Below are positions 8,794-17,465 of a stretch of DNA of 32,853 nt, piece by piece. The stretch is from an uncultured Lachnospiraceae bacterium (GTDB lineage: Bacteria; Bacillota_A; Clostridia; TANB77; CAG-508). Position numbers and translations under genes: made by a program. Every line of letters begins with the position of its first letter. Positions within the stretch are counted from its first letter, which is position 1. The notes under the pieces are model-generated. The model did no database searches. It saw only the letters and a list, made by a program, of their open reading frames with translations, and was not told the DNA's origin. The stretch lies in NCBI GenBank assembly GCA_947165105.1, contig CAMUZC010000009.1, positions 1 through 32,853 on the forward strand, written 5' to 3'.

Positions 8794-9954
8794 CTAAGCA
8801 TCAGCTGATCCACTTAAAGCAACGGCTATCTTTTGAGTGTTTTCAACTTTTGCATCTAATTCTGCATATCCACAAACACCAACTGCATGTTGAGCAGCAT
8901 ATAATTCATTTAATACTGTGATTTCTACTGTTTCAGCTTCTTTAACTGCTAGTCCACTAAAATCACCATAGAAAATAACACCTTTTGATGCTGTTCCTAA
9001 TGATTCAGAATTTTCAGAACATTTTACTGGTTTACCTAATAGTTCATAATCCCAATCTTTATTAAATACTTGATTTAATAAATAGTTATTTTGACCATCT
9101 TTTAATTTTCTAATTTTAGTTCTTGTTGCTCTAGACATAATCCAGTATGCATCTGGTTGATATTCATCTGGAACTAATTCTTGAATATCAATTAATTCAT
9201 CTGCTGTTACACTAGATTTTTTAGCTAATTGAACTTTCATATTAGTTGAATCATAAGATCCGATGATACCGCTAACTTTATTAGCTGTTCCATATAACAT
9301 TTCTTTTTCATAGAATTTAGCAAATTTCTTAGCCATTCTATCTATGATGAAATTAACCAAATCGAAATCATTGTTATTTAGTAATGATTTAGAAACTTTA
9401 GTTAATGCACCAATTAAGAAACCTGTTAATGATACAGTTGCGAATTTATTTGAATGACTAGTTAAGTCACTAAATTCAGTTGCATAAGCTACTGTTACAT
9501 CATCAGTTGCATCATCAACTTTTGGTATAATTAATGTTCCTGCTCCTTTATATTTTGTTGCACTTGCATATAATGGAGATATTTCGATTACTTTATCAAT
9601 AATTTTTCTAGCTATAGAACTAGGAATTACTGCCCCATTATCTCCTTTTGTCATTTCTCCTGAGTTTCTGATTATGTTAGCCATTGCTTTGTAATCATCT
9701 CTCATTTTTACTGAATTATAAACTTTTGCTTCTTCTTCAGTTAATCCGTTTTCTACTTTAATTTCTTTATTTTCCATTTTATTAATCCTCTCTTCCATTT
9801 CAATAGTATTTTCGATGTCATCAATTTCTTTCATGATGTTATCGAATTGATTTTTTTCTTCAGTTGATACTGCTCTATTTTCTTCTTTAGCAGTATTAAC
9901 AATGTTTTCAGCTTTTTCTTTTAAGTCATTTTGCTTTTCGATTAAATCTTTCAT
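8794..9954 (-). CDS. Major capsid protein (HK97 fold)
   Basis: 386 aa. Residues 1 to about 90 are a charged coiled-coil delta (scaffold) domain that the upstream protease should remove. The mature part starts near the segment GDNGAVIPSSIARKIID. Internal ATKYKGAGTLIIPKVDD and YGTANKVSGI, and the C-terminal sequence up to QKIAVALSGSADA, fit the phage HK97-type capsid family. The ATG overlaps the protease stop by one base. Confidence 0.92.
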   Translation of the reverse strand: MKDLIEKQNDLKEKAENIVNTAKEENRAVSTEEKNQFDNIMKEIDDIENTIEMEERINKMENKEIKVENGLTEEEAKVYNSVKMRDDYKAMANIIRNSGEMTKGDNGAVIPSSIARKIIDKVIEISPLYASATKYKGAGTLIIPKVDDATDDVTVAYATEFSDLTSHSNKFATVSLTGFLIGALTKVSKSLLNNNDFDLVNFIIDRMAKKFAKFYEKEMLYGTANKVSGIIGSYDSTNMKVQLAKKSSVTADELIDIQELVPDEYQPDAYWIMSRATRTKIRKLKDGQNNYLLNQVFNKDWDYELLGKPVKCSENSESLGTASKGVIFYGDFSGLAVKEAETVEITVLNELYAAQHAVGVCGYAELDAKVENTQKIAVALSGSADA

Positions 9955-10865
9955 TATTTTTCTCCTTTCAATTTACTTAATTTATCCTCAAAGTACGAAT
10001 AATCGATATTTTGAGTATTTTCAACAACATTATGTTGTTTAGGCTCTTCTTCATCATTCTTTTTTACCTCTTCTAGCTTTGTTTCAGGCTCATTTGAGGT
10101 ATTTTCTTGCTCATCAGGTATATTTGGCTTATTTTCACCTTTTTCTTCTTCCTGTGGCTCATTTTCTACCTCTTGAGGTTTGGATTCAACTTCCTGTTCT
10201 TTCGCAGGTTTTTCCTCTTTCAACTCTTCAGGAACATTTTTATATCTCTTAAACAATTCAGTATCTACACAAGCAGTGCATTCTTTTGCACTGTCTAATA
10301 AAACCACATCAAAATATTTGTCTGTTTCTTTTGCAGACAACCATGATTCAGCATCTATTAGATTTCTAATTGTATCTTCATCGCATTTTGCTTTTTTCAT
10401 ATACAATGGGATCATTACATTATTTTCTATTGAATTTAATGTATCAATTTCTCTTTGCATATCATTAGCATTTCCGATTGCAAGACTCATTGGTTTATGG
10501 ATCATTAACATTGAGTTAGTGTATAGTTTAATTTCATCACTTACCATGATTAAAAATGAACTAGCACTAGCACACAATCCATCTATGTATGAGATAATTT
10601 TTATTCCTTTAGTTTCTTTAGCTCTCTGTAGCATGGATGCCATTGTTGATGAAGCAAATACAGAACCACCTGGACTATTAACATAAATGTTTAATGTACA
10701 ATTTTGTGTTAATTTTTCAAGTGCATTCTTAAAATCTGTTAAATCCACATCTTGTTCTGATGCAAACCAATCAGATTCTTTATCATCTGTTAATGCTCCA
10801 TAAATATATAGCTCACAGCTTTCTTCAGCTTCATTTTTGAACTCATAGAACTTATTTTTCTTCAT
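9954..10865 (-). CDS. ClpP-like capsid maturation protease with acidic tail
   Basis: 303 aa from ATG 10865; an in-frame GTG nine bases earlier sits on the AGGAGGTG ribosome site. Residues 1-200 are a ClpP/S14 prohead protease: NSPGGSVFASS at 63-73, likely catalytic Ser100 in GLCASASSF, His123 in MIHKP, and a likely Asp near 171. Residues 213-280 are very acidic and low in complexity (Glu, Pro, Asn, Lys), then a short helix ends FEDKLSKLKGEK. The acidic tail is unusual and may serve as a scaffold. The gene overlaps the portal end by 14 bp. Confidence 0.9.
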   Translation of the reverse strand: MKKNKFYEFKNEAEESCELYIYGALTDDKESDWFASEQDVDLTDFKNALEKLTQNCTLNIYVNSPGGSVFASSTMASMLQRAKETKGIKIISYIDGLCASASSFLIMVSDEIKLYTNSMLMIHKPMSLAIGNANDMQREIDTLNSIENNVMIPLYMKKAKCDEDTIRNLIDAESWLSAKETDKYFDVVLLDSAKECTACVDTELFKRYKNVPEELKEEKPAKEQEVESKPQEVENEPQEEEKGENKPNIPDEQENTSNEPETKLEEVKKNDEEEPKQHNVVENTQNIDYSYFEDKLSKLKGEK

Positions 10866-12057
10866 TGTTATCACCTCCTTTTTCCATAGATTTACTACTA
10901 TCTGTGTTAGGAGTGTAATATTCTTTGTTTTTTACATCATATATCACATTTCCAAGACTCATTGCGATGATATCTAATCCATCTATTCTGTCATAATTCT
11001 CAAGATATCTTATTTCATTTGGAGTTATCCATCCAGTTTCTTTGGCTATTTTGTAAGCTTCGAATCTTTCTTTCATATCTCCTTTTAAGATTTCTTTTAA
11101 ATCAAATGCATAGTAGTGATTAGATTTCTCACTTTCTAGCAATAAATCTCTGTTTAATGAACACTCAACTTCAGCAATTATTGGCTGTATAGCTGATTTA
11201 AAGGTATCTTTCCAATTGTCCTTTATGTGAAATATGTTGTTTATGTCTTGCTTCAATGCTTTTTTTGTTTCATTCAATTGCATTTCTACACTTGAATTAG
11301 AGCATTCTTTAAAATCCATTCCATCATTCAATATGATGCATTTATTTTCATTATCATTAGCATATAAACTATTCCAAGCTTCTTTTAACTTTGCCATTGC
11401 CTCTTCTGACAATTTATTTTGTGCTTTTAAGAAGCCTCTTTTATTTCCACCGCTCTTTAATAGTGAATATTGATATTTAAGTTCTTGAAATGCTGTTTCT
11501 AATGATTTTGATACTTGATTAATAACACTTGTACCACTAGCACCATCTTTTGTATTTCTTAAAATCTTTAAAAAATCAAAATCTTTATAGTCTTTACCAT
11601 TAACATTGAAGTTATAAGATTTAAATATTGGATCTTGATTCTTATTTATTACAACTTTATCAGGTTTTACATAATTTAATGACAATACTTTATTTCTTTT
11701 TTTATTTATATATGCATATCCGCCTTTATCTAATAAATAGTCCTCAATAAGTGCTTTTTTGAATTGAACACCTGTCATTGTATCTTTTGTATCATCATTT
11801 AATAAGCTAACTCTTGAATCATTTATTTCTTTTACACCATCTTTATCTTCTCTGTATAGTTTTATTGGTATCATTGCGATGGTATTACATATAAAGTCGA
11901 CATCATCAGCAACCGCAGGTATTGACATTGCCATTTCTCTATTTATTTGCTCACCACCCAATAAAGCTCTCAATAGCACTTCATCTGTTTGAATTTCAAC
12001 TTCATTTTTGACCTTTTTTCTTTCACTTTTAACCTTTTCTCTATTAAATAATCCCAT
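10852..12057 (-). CDS. Portal protein (HK97 family)
   Basis: 401 aa from ATG 12057, chosen because AGGAGG lies 8 bases upstream; a GTG three codons earlier is possible. Motifs include SIPAVADDVDFICNTIAMIP at the N-terminus, LLNDDTKDTMTGVQFKKAL, and a C-terminal helical region. Downstream of terminase and upstream of the protease, it forms the dodecameric DNA channel at the capsid vertex. Confidence 0.9.
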   Translation of the reverse strand: MGLFNREKVKSERKKVKNEVEIQTDEVLLRALLGGEQINREMAMSIPAVADDVDFICNTIAMIPIKLYREDKDGVKEINDSRVSLLNDDTKDTMTGVQFKKALIEDYLLDKGGYAYINKKRNKVLSLNYVKPDKVVINKNQDPIFKSYNFNVNGKDYKDFDFLKILRNTKDGASGTSVINQVSKSLETAFQELKYQYSLLKSGGNKRGFLKAQNKLSEEAMAKLKEAWNSLYANDNENKCIILNDGMDFKECSNSSVEMQLNETKKALKQDINNIFHIKDNWKDTFKSAIQPIIAEVECSLNRDLLLESEKSNHYYAFDLKEILKGDMKERFEAYKIAKETGWITPNEIRYLENYDRIDGLDIIAMSLGNVIYDVKNKEYYTPNTDSSKSMEKGGDNNEEK

Positions 12058-12070
12058 GTTACTCACCTCC

Positions 12071-13747
12071 TTATAGTACTTGAATTACAAAATCATATTG
12101 GTTAAATATGACATCTTTTTCCAATAAATAAATCGCATTAATTAATGCGACCACCATATCTACTTTTCCATTAGATTTTTTCTTTGTTACATATCGATTC
12201 ATATTTGTATCATATGTACATCTTGCATTCTCAAAATTTATTTCCAACAATCTATTTTCTTCATATTGGAACTCTCCATTTTGTATCTTTTCTGATAGAA
12301 GTTTTGTAGGACTGTGTAATGTATCACTATGCTGTCTTATTTCTACACAATTATATTTTGTATTCCATTTCTGTGCAGAAGATAAAGCATTAAATCGGTC
12401 ATAGCCAAGAGCCATTACCTTTACACCATATTTTGCTTCTATATCGAATACAAATTGCTCTATTACCGAGTAATCTACAGTTTTATAACCGCAAGCAATA
12501 CATTTCATTGCTTTTATAAAGTCATAATAATTTACTCTTTCAAATTGATTTTTCTCATCAATTCTTCCCTCCGGAATAAATGCTATTACATCAGCAAGAA
12601 TATTGTTGTTATCATCTGCTGATGCCATAGCCACAGCACAGTTATCATTTGTCATTGATAAGTCAACTCCAAGATATACTTGTCTACCGCTCCAATCTAT
12701 ATGTGCAACTTTGCACTTTTGGACATCATTTATATCCACATAGCTTTCTGTACCTAATCCCTGATAAATAATGTTGCAATGTTTTGTTAAGAAGTTTTCT
12801 CTTGAACTTTCTATTGCTATAGCTCTAGCTCTTTTCTTTATCAAGTCATCCCATATTTCAGGTATTTCTAATGCAACCGGATTTGATTGCTTCAATATTA
12901 AATCATCAGTTGCCCAATTCTTTATATCATCTGGCTCAAACAATAATGAAAAGATGTTTTCATCTTTTTCAATCTTATCTAAAACTCTTTTTGCATATTT
13001 AACTTCATCCTCAAGCGGATTATTAGTTGTCGGATATTTGGTTGATATTATACATCCTAATTTATTTAGTATATTTAATTGACCTGACCTCATAGCTTCA
13101 ATAGGATATGAATTCGGTAATGCTCCGACTTCATCCGCTAAGAATACATTCGGAAGTTTACCATCCATTCTGCTATTTGAATAATTAAGAGGAATATACT
13201 TACTTTCTTTTAATTTGAAGCTTATATAATCTCTTAATATCTTAAATCTAGGCTCATCTTTATTCATGTATACTTTAGGACTAGATTTTAATGTTTCTTC
13301 GATTGCTGTTTTTACCTCTCTTGACAAAGATCCATCAGGTGCTACAGAATAAAACTTTGAAAACTTTGGCTCCATTAATAGTAGCAATATAAACAGAGTC
13401 GCTATTGTATAAGTTTTAAAGTTTTTTCTTGCTATCTCTAAAATAGCTGTTTCATATTTTCTTTTATCAGGATTATTTCTTTCAACTATCGCTAATATTG
13501 AAATATAAAATAACCATTGATATTTACATGTACATTCCTTTAATGTTTTACCCGCTTTTAATCCTTTTGGCATATTAAGTAAAGACAATATATTCTCTAT
13601 TTGTTTTACCTTTTCTTCATTTAAATAGTATTTGGAATCTTTACCATCTGCTATTCTCACAAATTCTCTACATTGTTTTTTTACATACTTAGGAGCTTCT
13701 TTAGACTTAATACACTCTTTTGCATATTTATATGCTTCATTATTCAT
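12071..13747 (-). CDS. terL: Terminase large subunit
   Basis: 558 aa. An atypical Walker A (ARKNFKT, residues 106-112) and Walker B (VFLADE, 202-206) mark the ATPase. The C-terminal nuclease begins with YLGVDLSMTNDNCAVA (Asp362 likely metal-binding). Length and motifs fit the Terminase_1 family of cos-type siphophages. It pumps DNA into the prohead with the small subunit, whose stop overlaps this ATG (ATGA). A 13-bp gap with AAGGAGGTGAG leads to the portal. Confidence 0.93.
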   Translation of the reverse strand: MNNEAYKYAKECIKSKEAPKYVKKQCREFVRIADGKDSKYYLNEEKVKQIENILSLLNMPKGLKAGKTLKECTCKYQWLFYISILAIVERNNPDKRKYETAILEIARKNFKTYTIATLFILLLLMEPKFSKFYSVAPDGSLSREVKTAIEETLKSSPKVYMNKDEPRFKILRDYISFKLKESKYIPLNYSNSRMDGKLPNVFLADEVGALPNSYPIEAMRSGQLNILNKLGCIISTKYPTTNNPLEDEVKYAKRVLDKIEKDENIFSLLFEPDDIKNWATDDLILKQSNPVALEIPEIWDDLIKKRARAIAIESSRENFLTKHCNIIYQGLGTESYVDINDVQKCKVAHIDWSGRQVYLGVDLSMTNDNCAVAMASADDNNNILADVIAFIPEGRIDEKNQFERVNYYDFIKAMKCIACGYKTVDYSVIEQFVFDIEAKYGVKVMALGYDRFNALSSAQKWNTKYNCVEIRQHSDTLHSPTKLLSEKIQNGEFQYEENRLLEINFENARCTYDTNMNRYVTKKKSNGKVDMVVALINAIYLLEKDVIFNQYDFVIQVL

Positions 13748-14100
13748 TGCTTAATTCCTAAAGCATTTAACAACTCATCTCCACCATCTTCTTCTGTATC
13801 ATTATCTCTCAAGTTCTTTATTATCTTAATTAATATTGATACTGTGGCATTTGCAGATACACATGTATTGTTATATTCTTTCACAGCTGGATTTGTATAT
13901 AAGTTTTCTCTACCTTTTACATATTCTTTTGTTACCAGTGTTCCATTATCCTTTATTTGCTTTTCCAACTCATTTAAAATTGTCAATTGAACTTGATATC
14001 TCTTAAATGTTGTTGCAAATAAGAAATTTTGTTCCATTCCATATTGTTCTGCAATCTTTAATATGTCATTTGCTTGCTTTTCTAATGTTTTTGCATCCAT
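13744..14100 (-). CDS. terS: Terminase small subunit (P27-like)
   Basis: 118 aa from the ATG at 14100, which has AAAGGA at good spacing; a TTG six codons upstream is less likely. Mainly helical: YGMEQNFLFATTFKRYQVQ, then LEKQIKDNGTLVTKEYVKGRENLYTNPAVKEYN, typical of phage P27 small terminases. It recognises the packaging start site with TerL, to which it is coupled by an ATGA overlap. Confidence 0.85.
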   Translation of the reverse strand: MDAKTLEKQANDILKIAEQYGMEQNFLFATTFKRYQVQLTILNELEKQIKDNGTLVTKEYVKGRENLYTNPAVKEYNNTCVSANATVSILIKIIKNLRDNDTEEDGGDELLNALGIKQ

Positions 14101-14119
14101 ATTATCAATCCTTTCCAAA

Positions 14120-14215
14120 AAAACATATGAATTTCATTGTTTTTATAAATAGAGGTGCGAGGTGAGGTCTTTTAGGATAAATTAAAAAGGGATTAATTAC
14201 CTGGGGGGGATACAA
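14120..14215. other. Candidate cos / packaging-site region
   Basis: Between the HNH nuclease and TerS lies the most GC-rich short patch of the area. It has a triple CCTC motif on the minus strand (GACCTCACCTCGCACCTC, about 14153-14170) and a run of seven G at 14203-14209. In cos phages with an HNH next to terminase, the cos site commonly lies here. No cohesive-end sequence can be proven from the window. Confidence 0.3.
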
Positions 14216-14570
14216 TTTCTTGTAATTCCTTTCTAGGTATATCTCCTTTATCAGCCATTTTATGATGCATGACACATAAAGTTATTAGGTTGTCATCATC
14301 TAACCTTTTGCTGTAATCCTCATTAATAGGAATAATGTGGTGTACCTCTACTCCTTTGTATGTGTATAGGTTTATTGTATTGTATAAGTTTCTTATACAT
14401 AACTGACATAGATATTTATCTCTTTGTCTTATCTTAATACTTTTATTAGTCCATCTTGTACTCTTCCTGAATCTATCCGCATCTTCGCTCCGATTCTTTT
14501 TATAGTGTTTCCTGTATGGACATATGTGATCCTCTGGCACTATTCCGCATCTACTACATGTCTTTAACAT
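14193..14570 (-). CDS. HNH endonuclease (packaging-associated)
   Basis: 125 aa from ATG 14570; a longer frame from a TTG overlaps the previous gene by 47 bp and is unlikely. Zinc-binding pairs CSRCG near the N-terminus and CQLC mid-protein surround KSTRWTNKSIKIRQRDKYLC. EVHHIIPINED and DDNLITLCVMHH form the HNH core. Such HNH proteins act with terminase in cutting cos DNA in HK97-type phages. It directly precedes terS. Confidence 0.9.
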   Translation of the reverse strand: MLKTCSRCGIVPEDHICPYRKHYKKNRSEDADRFRKSTRWTNKSIKIRQRDKYLCQLCIRNLYNTINLYTYKGVEVHHIIPINEDYSKRLDDDNLITLCVMHHKMADKGDIPRKELQEIVSPPGN

Positions 14571-14571
14571 A

Positions 14572-14781
14572 TTATTTCTTTTTATTTGTTTTTTCTTCGG
14601 CTGGTTTTGTCTCTCCAATAACTTTTACAAATGCTTCTTTGTATTTGTTATTTCCTAATAGGACTTCTAATCTTTCTTCACTTACATTCCATTGATACCC
14701 AGCTTCTGGCATCTTCTTTAATTCTTCATCTTTTACATCTAGTTCCTTATATGTTGGTAATGCCTCTACTTTGTATTTCAT
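14572..14781 (-). CDS. Small phage protein at the start of the late operon (unknown)
   Basis: 69 aa. It begins MKYKVEALPTYKELDVKDEE, contains VSEERLEVLLGNNKYKEAFV and ends in a Lys-rich tail. Similar small proteins occur near packaging genes in Firmicutes phages, but I know no function. A good ribosome site (CGGAGGAATAAC) precedes the ATG. It is the first gene after the terminator at 14867-14897, so late transcription probably begins just upstream. Confidence 0.7.
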   Translation of the reverse strand: MKYKVEALPTYKELDVKDEELKKMPEAGYQWNVSEERLEVLLGNNKYKEAFVKVIGETKPAEEKTNKKK

Positions 14782-14860
14782 TGTTATTCCTCCGTTCTTA
14801 AATTAAGCAATAGTTAAACCCTCACACTGACCATCAATTGCTTCCAGTTTCCCTTTTTCA
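14782..14860 (-). promoter_or_regulatory. Putative late promoter / leader region
   Basis: Gap between the early terminator and the first late gene. It has a 7-bp inverted repeat, AAGCAAT (14805-14811) and ATTGCTT (14837-14843), and no convincing housekeeping -35/-10 pair in the late direction. It is a candidate target for the phage sigma factor or the ArpU-like regulator. This is inference from position. Confidence 0.35.
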
Positions 14861-14866
14861 CCCAAT

Positions 14867-14897
14867 AAAAAAATGACTGCTTTTCTGAGTAGCCATT
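14867..14897 (-). terminator. Terminator at the end of the early operon
   Basis: On the minus strand a 7-bp stem, AATGGCT with AGTCATT (one G-U pair; two further pairs inside past a mismatch), is followed by seven T (14867-14873). It lies 47 bp after the last early frame and separates early from late transcription. Confidence 0.75.
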
Positions 14898-14943
14898 TTC
14901 TCTATTATTATTTTATGAGAAATAATTGGGAATTCTGGGAAAG

Positions 14944-15117
14944 TTATTTTTTCTCCTTATATTTTTTTATTTCTTCCAATATTTCTTTTCTTAAAAATAT
15001 TATCTTTTTAGAATTATTGCTTATCAACTCTAATTCTTGTTTTAAATCACTGTTTTCTTTCTCTAATTGCTTAATTTTATACAATGCATCATAATATAAT
15101 TGCTCATAATCTTCCAT
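14944..15117 (-). CDS. Small coiled-coil protein
   Basis: 57 aa: MEDYEQLYYDALYKIKQLE, then a Lys/Glu-rich helix ending IKKYKEKK. The ATG lies inside the end of the HNH-like gene (overlap 14 bp). No family is recognised. Length, overlap and helical heptads resemble other small early phage proteins here. Confidence 0.6.
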   Translation of the reverse strand: MEDYEQLYYDALYKIKQLEKENSDLKQELELISNNSKKIIFLRKEILEEIKKYKEKK

Positions 15118-15913
15118 GTTCTAATTTATTTACCTTATCAATTACCTTAGCAACATTTACAGATGACTTAGTTAATTCAGATTCTTCATATCTCATCTTT
15201 CTTCTATTCAATATTAAATTCTCGGATTTTGATATCAGAACAAGATTATTTATATCAAAATTGTTCCTATCACCATCGGCAAATATTACAATTTGATCCT
15301 CTGGAACTTTACCATAATGTTGCTCATAAATATATCTTTGCTTTGGAATCCAATTCTTATTCTTATTGCCATCGCAAACCTTTACACAAAGATATCCTTT
15401 ATCATCTTTTTTTGATCCACTATGTCTAATTCTTTCAGTTCCTATTGGAACAGCATTATCAGATATATTTCCTTTTTTAAATGATCCACTATTTCCGCCA
15501 ACATTGAACATGCCCTTTGTACCTTTGTTTATGGGAACATTCCCTTTTTTAAAACAACCTCTATTGATTCCTGTCCTCAAATCAATTCCGTTTCTTCTTA
15601 TTAAGTTTGCTTTTACATTACAAACTCTATCTCCATTAGTATTTAAATTGAACTTTTGATTTAATAATTCGGCTAATTCTATATTATCTCTACCTTTGTA
15701 ATTATCAATCATAAACTGTATTACTTCATCTGTCCATTTTGATTTCCAAGAAGCTGATGAGCGAATATGTTTTTTTGTTTTTATAGAGCTTATAGCCGAA
15801 GCTGTGTAATTAGTTTTAAATTTCTCATTAACCATCTCGGCTATTTCTCTGTTTAATCTTCCTGGACTTATTTGCTTTAAATAATTAATTTGCTCTTTTG
15901 TCCATTTTTTCAT
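15104..15913 (-). CDS. HNH_3-like protein with tandem Myb/SANT-like helices
   Basis: 269 aa. Two N-terminal repeats (about 4-50 and 60-107), each beginning W-T-[KD]-E and containing LNREIAEMVNEKF or IELAELLNQKF, look like SANT/HTH DNA-binding units. Two FKKGN motifs follow (121-125, 145-149), then an HNH_3-type core at 187-228 (RYIYEQHYGKVPEDQ, FADGDRNNFDINNLVLIS). At the positions where I expect the HNH histidines the sequence reads Gln192 and Phe211. That is common to a phage subfamily with VIF.DG, so activity is uncertain. It could be a free-standing homing-type nuclease. Confidence 0.8.
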   Translation of the reverse strand: MKKWTKEQINYLKQISPGRLNREIAEMVNEKFKTNYTASAISSIKTKKHIRSSASWKSKWTDEVIQFMIDNYKGRDNIELAELLNQKFNLNTNGDRVCNVKANLIRRNGIDLRTGINRGCFKKGNVPINKGTKGMFNVGGNSGSFKKGNISDNAVPIGTERIRHSGSKKDDKGYLCVKVCDGNKNKNWIPKQRYIYEQHYGKVPEDQIVIFADGDRNNFDINNLVLISKSENLILNRRKMRYEESELTKSSVNVAKVIDKVNKLEHGRL

Positions 15914-16139
15914 CTTCTAACATCAATACATTCGAAGTATTAACTCCCCATTCATCCGCTAATTGTTTAGCTTCTAATATTATCTTTGCATTTTTAATAA
16001 TACCAGTTGCTATTCCACTTATTGCTTTAGCTCTTTTTAATTCTCTATCTAAGTTTTCGCCTTTTAATTCTTCATCATCATTTAATCTTTCTAATTGCTC
16101 AAATAGATAATCATTTAAACTCGATAAATTATTATTCAT
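15885..16139 (-). CDS. Conserved small phage protein (unknown function)
   Basis: 84 aa from ATG 16139, supported by GGAGGAG six bases upstream; a longer frame extends into the previous gene. It reads MNNNLSSLNDYLFEQLERLND, then LDRELKRAKAISGIATGIIKNAKI. I recall near-identical layouts in many Firmicutes prophages, always without known function. It overlaps the start of the HNH-like gene by 29 bp. Confidence 0.75.
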   Translation of the reverse strand: MNNNLSSLNDYLFEQLERLNDDEELKGENLDRELKRAKAISGIATGIIKNAKIILEAKQLADEWGVNTSNVLMLEDEKMDKRAN

Positions 16140-16572
16140 TATTCTCCTCCAATTTATATTCCATACTTTCAAATTGTTCTTTTGTTACTATTGATAAACC
16201 ATCTTTTAAAAATAAAGTAATATAATCATCAATAGTTATTTCATAGTCTTTATAGTCATTATTATAATCGACTTCAAATTCATAATTTATAGCATATTTT
16301 TTATTATCACAAACTATAACATCTCCTACTTCTATTAAATCTATTATGTTTGGACTACTTTTGATTATATCATCATTTGAATATGTATCTTTCTCATCAG
16401 AAAAATTATAATTGGTGTCTACAGTAATTAATATTTCTCTTCTCACTATGTCATCAGCATTTTCTTTTCCAGTTTTAACTTTAAAGGAAAATCCAGGAGA
16501 AAATCTTATTATTTTACCTATTGCACCACATTTTGTTCTTACATAATCTCCTATATTCAACTTTTTATTCAT
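16132..16572 (-). CDS. Hypothetical early protein with SH3/KOW-like N-terminus
   Basis: 146 aa from ATG 16572 (AGGAG 9 bases upstream). LNIGDYVRTKCGAIGKIIRF near the N-terminus is like small SH3/KOW barrels; a second VGDVIVCDNKKYAI motif follows the acidic middle. It is acidic overall and ends EENNE. Function unknown; similar proteins are frequent in the early regions of low-GC phages. Confidence 0.65.
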   Translation of the reverse strand: MNKKLNIGDYVRTKCGAIGKIIRFSPGFSFKVKTGKENADDIVRREILITVDTNYNFSDEKDTYSNDDIIKSSPNIIDLIEVGDVIVCDNKKYAINYEFEVDYNNDYKDYEITIDDYITLFLKDGLSIVTKEQFESMEYKLEENNE

Positions 16573-16651
16573 TTCTATCATCTCCTACTTTAACCATTGC
16601 CATTAAAAATGTTCCACATAGTCCACCTAATATAAATCCTAATATAAACAT
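16565..16651 (-). CDS. Tiny membrane protein (DUF3789-like)
   Basis: 28 aa: MFILGFILGGLCGTFLMAMV, then KVGDDRNE. One glycine-rich membrane helix fills most of it, as in the DUF3789 micro-proteins found in many Firmicutes phages. It is sandwiched with overlaps between its neighbours, which supports real translation. Function unknown. Confidence 0.65.
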   Translation of the reverse strand: MFILGFILGGLCGTFLMAMVKVGDDRNE

Positions 16652-16653
16652 AA

Positions 16654-16833
16654 TTATTCTACTTTCCAAGTTATTTTTGGTGGCATTTCTATATATGGTT
16701 TTGTTTCGTAAATATGTATATATCTTATTTCTGGGTGTTCTTTTAATTCTTCATATTTGCCTTTTATCTCTAATAACTCTTTATATTCTTCTAATGATAT
16801 TTCTATTGTTTCCAAAATTTTATCTTCACTCAT
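16654..16833 (-). CDS. Small early protein (unknown)
   Basis: 59 aa: MSEDKILETIEISLEEYKEL, then a helical segment and HIYETKPYIEMPPKITWKVE-type end. The ATG overlaps the upstream stop (TAATG). ISLEEYKELLE is a common opening of small phage proteins. Function unknown. Confidence 0.6.
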   Translation of the reverse strand: MSEDKILETIEISLEEYKELLEIKGKYEELKEHPEIRYIHIYETKPYIEMPPKITWKVE

Positions 16834-17177
16834 TATTTATATTTCTCCTTTAATTCTTGTATTTTAAGTTGAACTTCCATTATTGTATCTTCATCAATAA
16901 AAGCATTGTTAATTCTTTCAATTTTTAGCCATTCTTCTAATTCTGCTAATACTTTTTGTCCTTGCAACCATATTTTAAATTCTTTTTTATGTTCTTCTTC
17001 ATATTTATTGCATAGTTCTTTTAGTTGTTGGTTTTCTTGTTGTAAATTAGATATGTAATCTAATAATTCTTCAATTTCTTCAATTTTTAATAATTCCATA
17101 TCTTTATTAGAAAAATTTTTTGTAAGTGAAATATAAAGTTTCCATCTATCTAATATTTCTTCTAATTCTTTACTCAT
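16833..17177 (-). CDS. Coiled-coil early phage protein
   Basis: 114 aa, strongly helical. The heptad region LQQENQQLKELCNKYEEEH is a motif repeated in many Firmicutes phage early proteins. It ends with LKIQELKEKYK. Role unknown; the coiled coil suggests self-association. Confidence 0.6.
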   Translation of the reverse strand: MSKELEEILDRWKLYISLTKNFSNKDMELLKIEEIEELLDYISNLQQENQQLKELCNKYEEEHKKEFKIWLQGQKVLAELEEWLKIERINNAFIDEDTIMEVQLKIQELKEKYK

Positions 17178-17189
17178 TTTCTTTATCTC

Positions 17190-17465
17190 CTAATTACTCC
17201 CACAATCAGTTATTAAAAATGGTATTCCTTTATAAACTACTATTATTTCAAAATCATATTCTTCATAGCCATTCTCATAACCTGTTTGTTCATCTCTTAT
17301 TACATAAAATTCTTTATTTTTAGGTAAATAATCAAATACTAGCGTTGTATCATCATATTTACTCTTTCCTTTTATTTCTTTTTTTAAATCTTTTATCTTT
17401 GATTGACATTGATAATCAGACAATACTGAAACACTATATCCATCATTTAACAAACTATCTATCAT
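17190..17465 (-). CDS. Hypothetical early protein
   Basis: 91 aa. Alpha/beta pattern: VSVLSDYQCQSKIKDLKKEI, then DTTLVFDYLPKNKEFYVIRD and a beta end IIVVYKGIPFLIT. No family recognised. The ATG overlaps the stop of the upstream gene by 11 bp. Confidence 0.55.
   Translation of the reverse strand: MIDSLLNDGYSVSVLSDYQCQSKIKDLKKEIKGKSKYDDTTLVFDYLPKNKEFYVIRDEQTGYENGYEEYDFEIIVVYKGIPFLITDCGSN

Noticed and set aside
10107..10686. Two overlapping plus-strand frames opposite the protease gene
   Set aside because: Mirror frames of the acidic tail and protease domain; no ribosome site or family resemblance.
14116..14118. TTG as start of TerS, and TTG (14618) as start of the HNH gene
   Set aside because: In both cases an internal ATG (14100 and 14570) has the better spacing or avoids a long overlap with the preceding gene.
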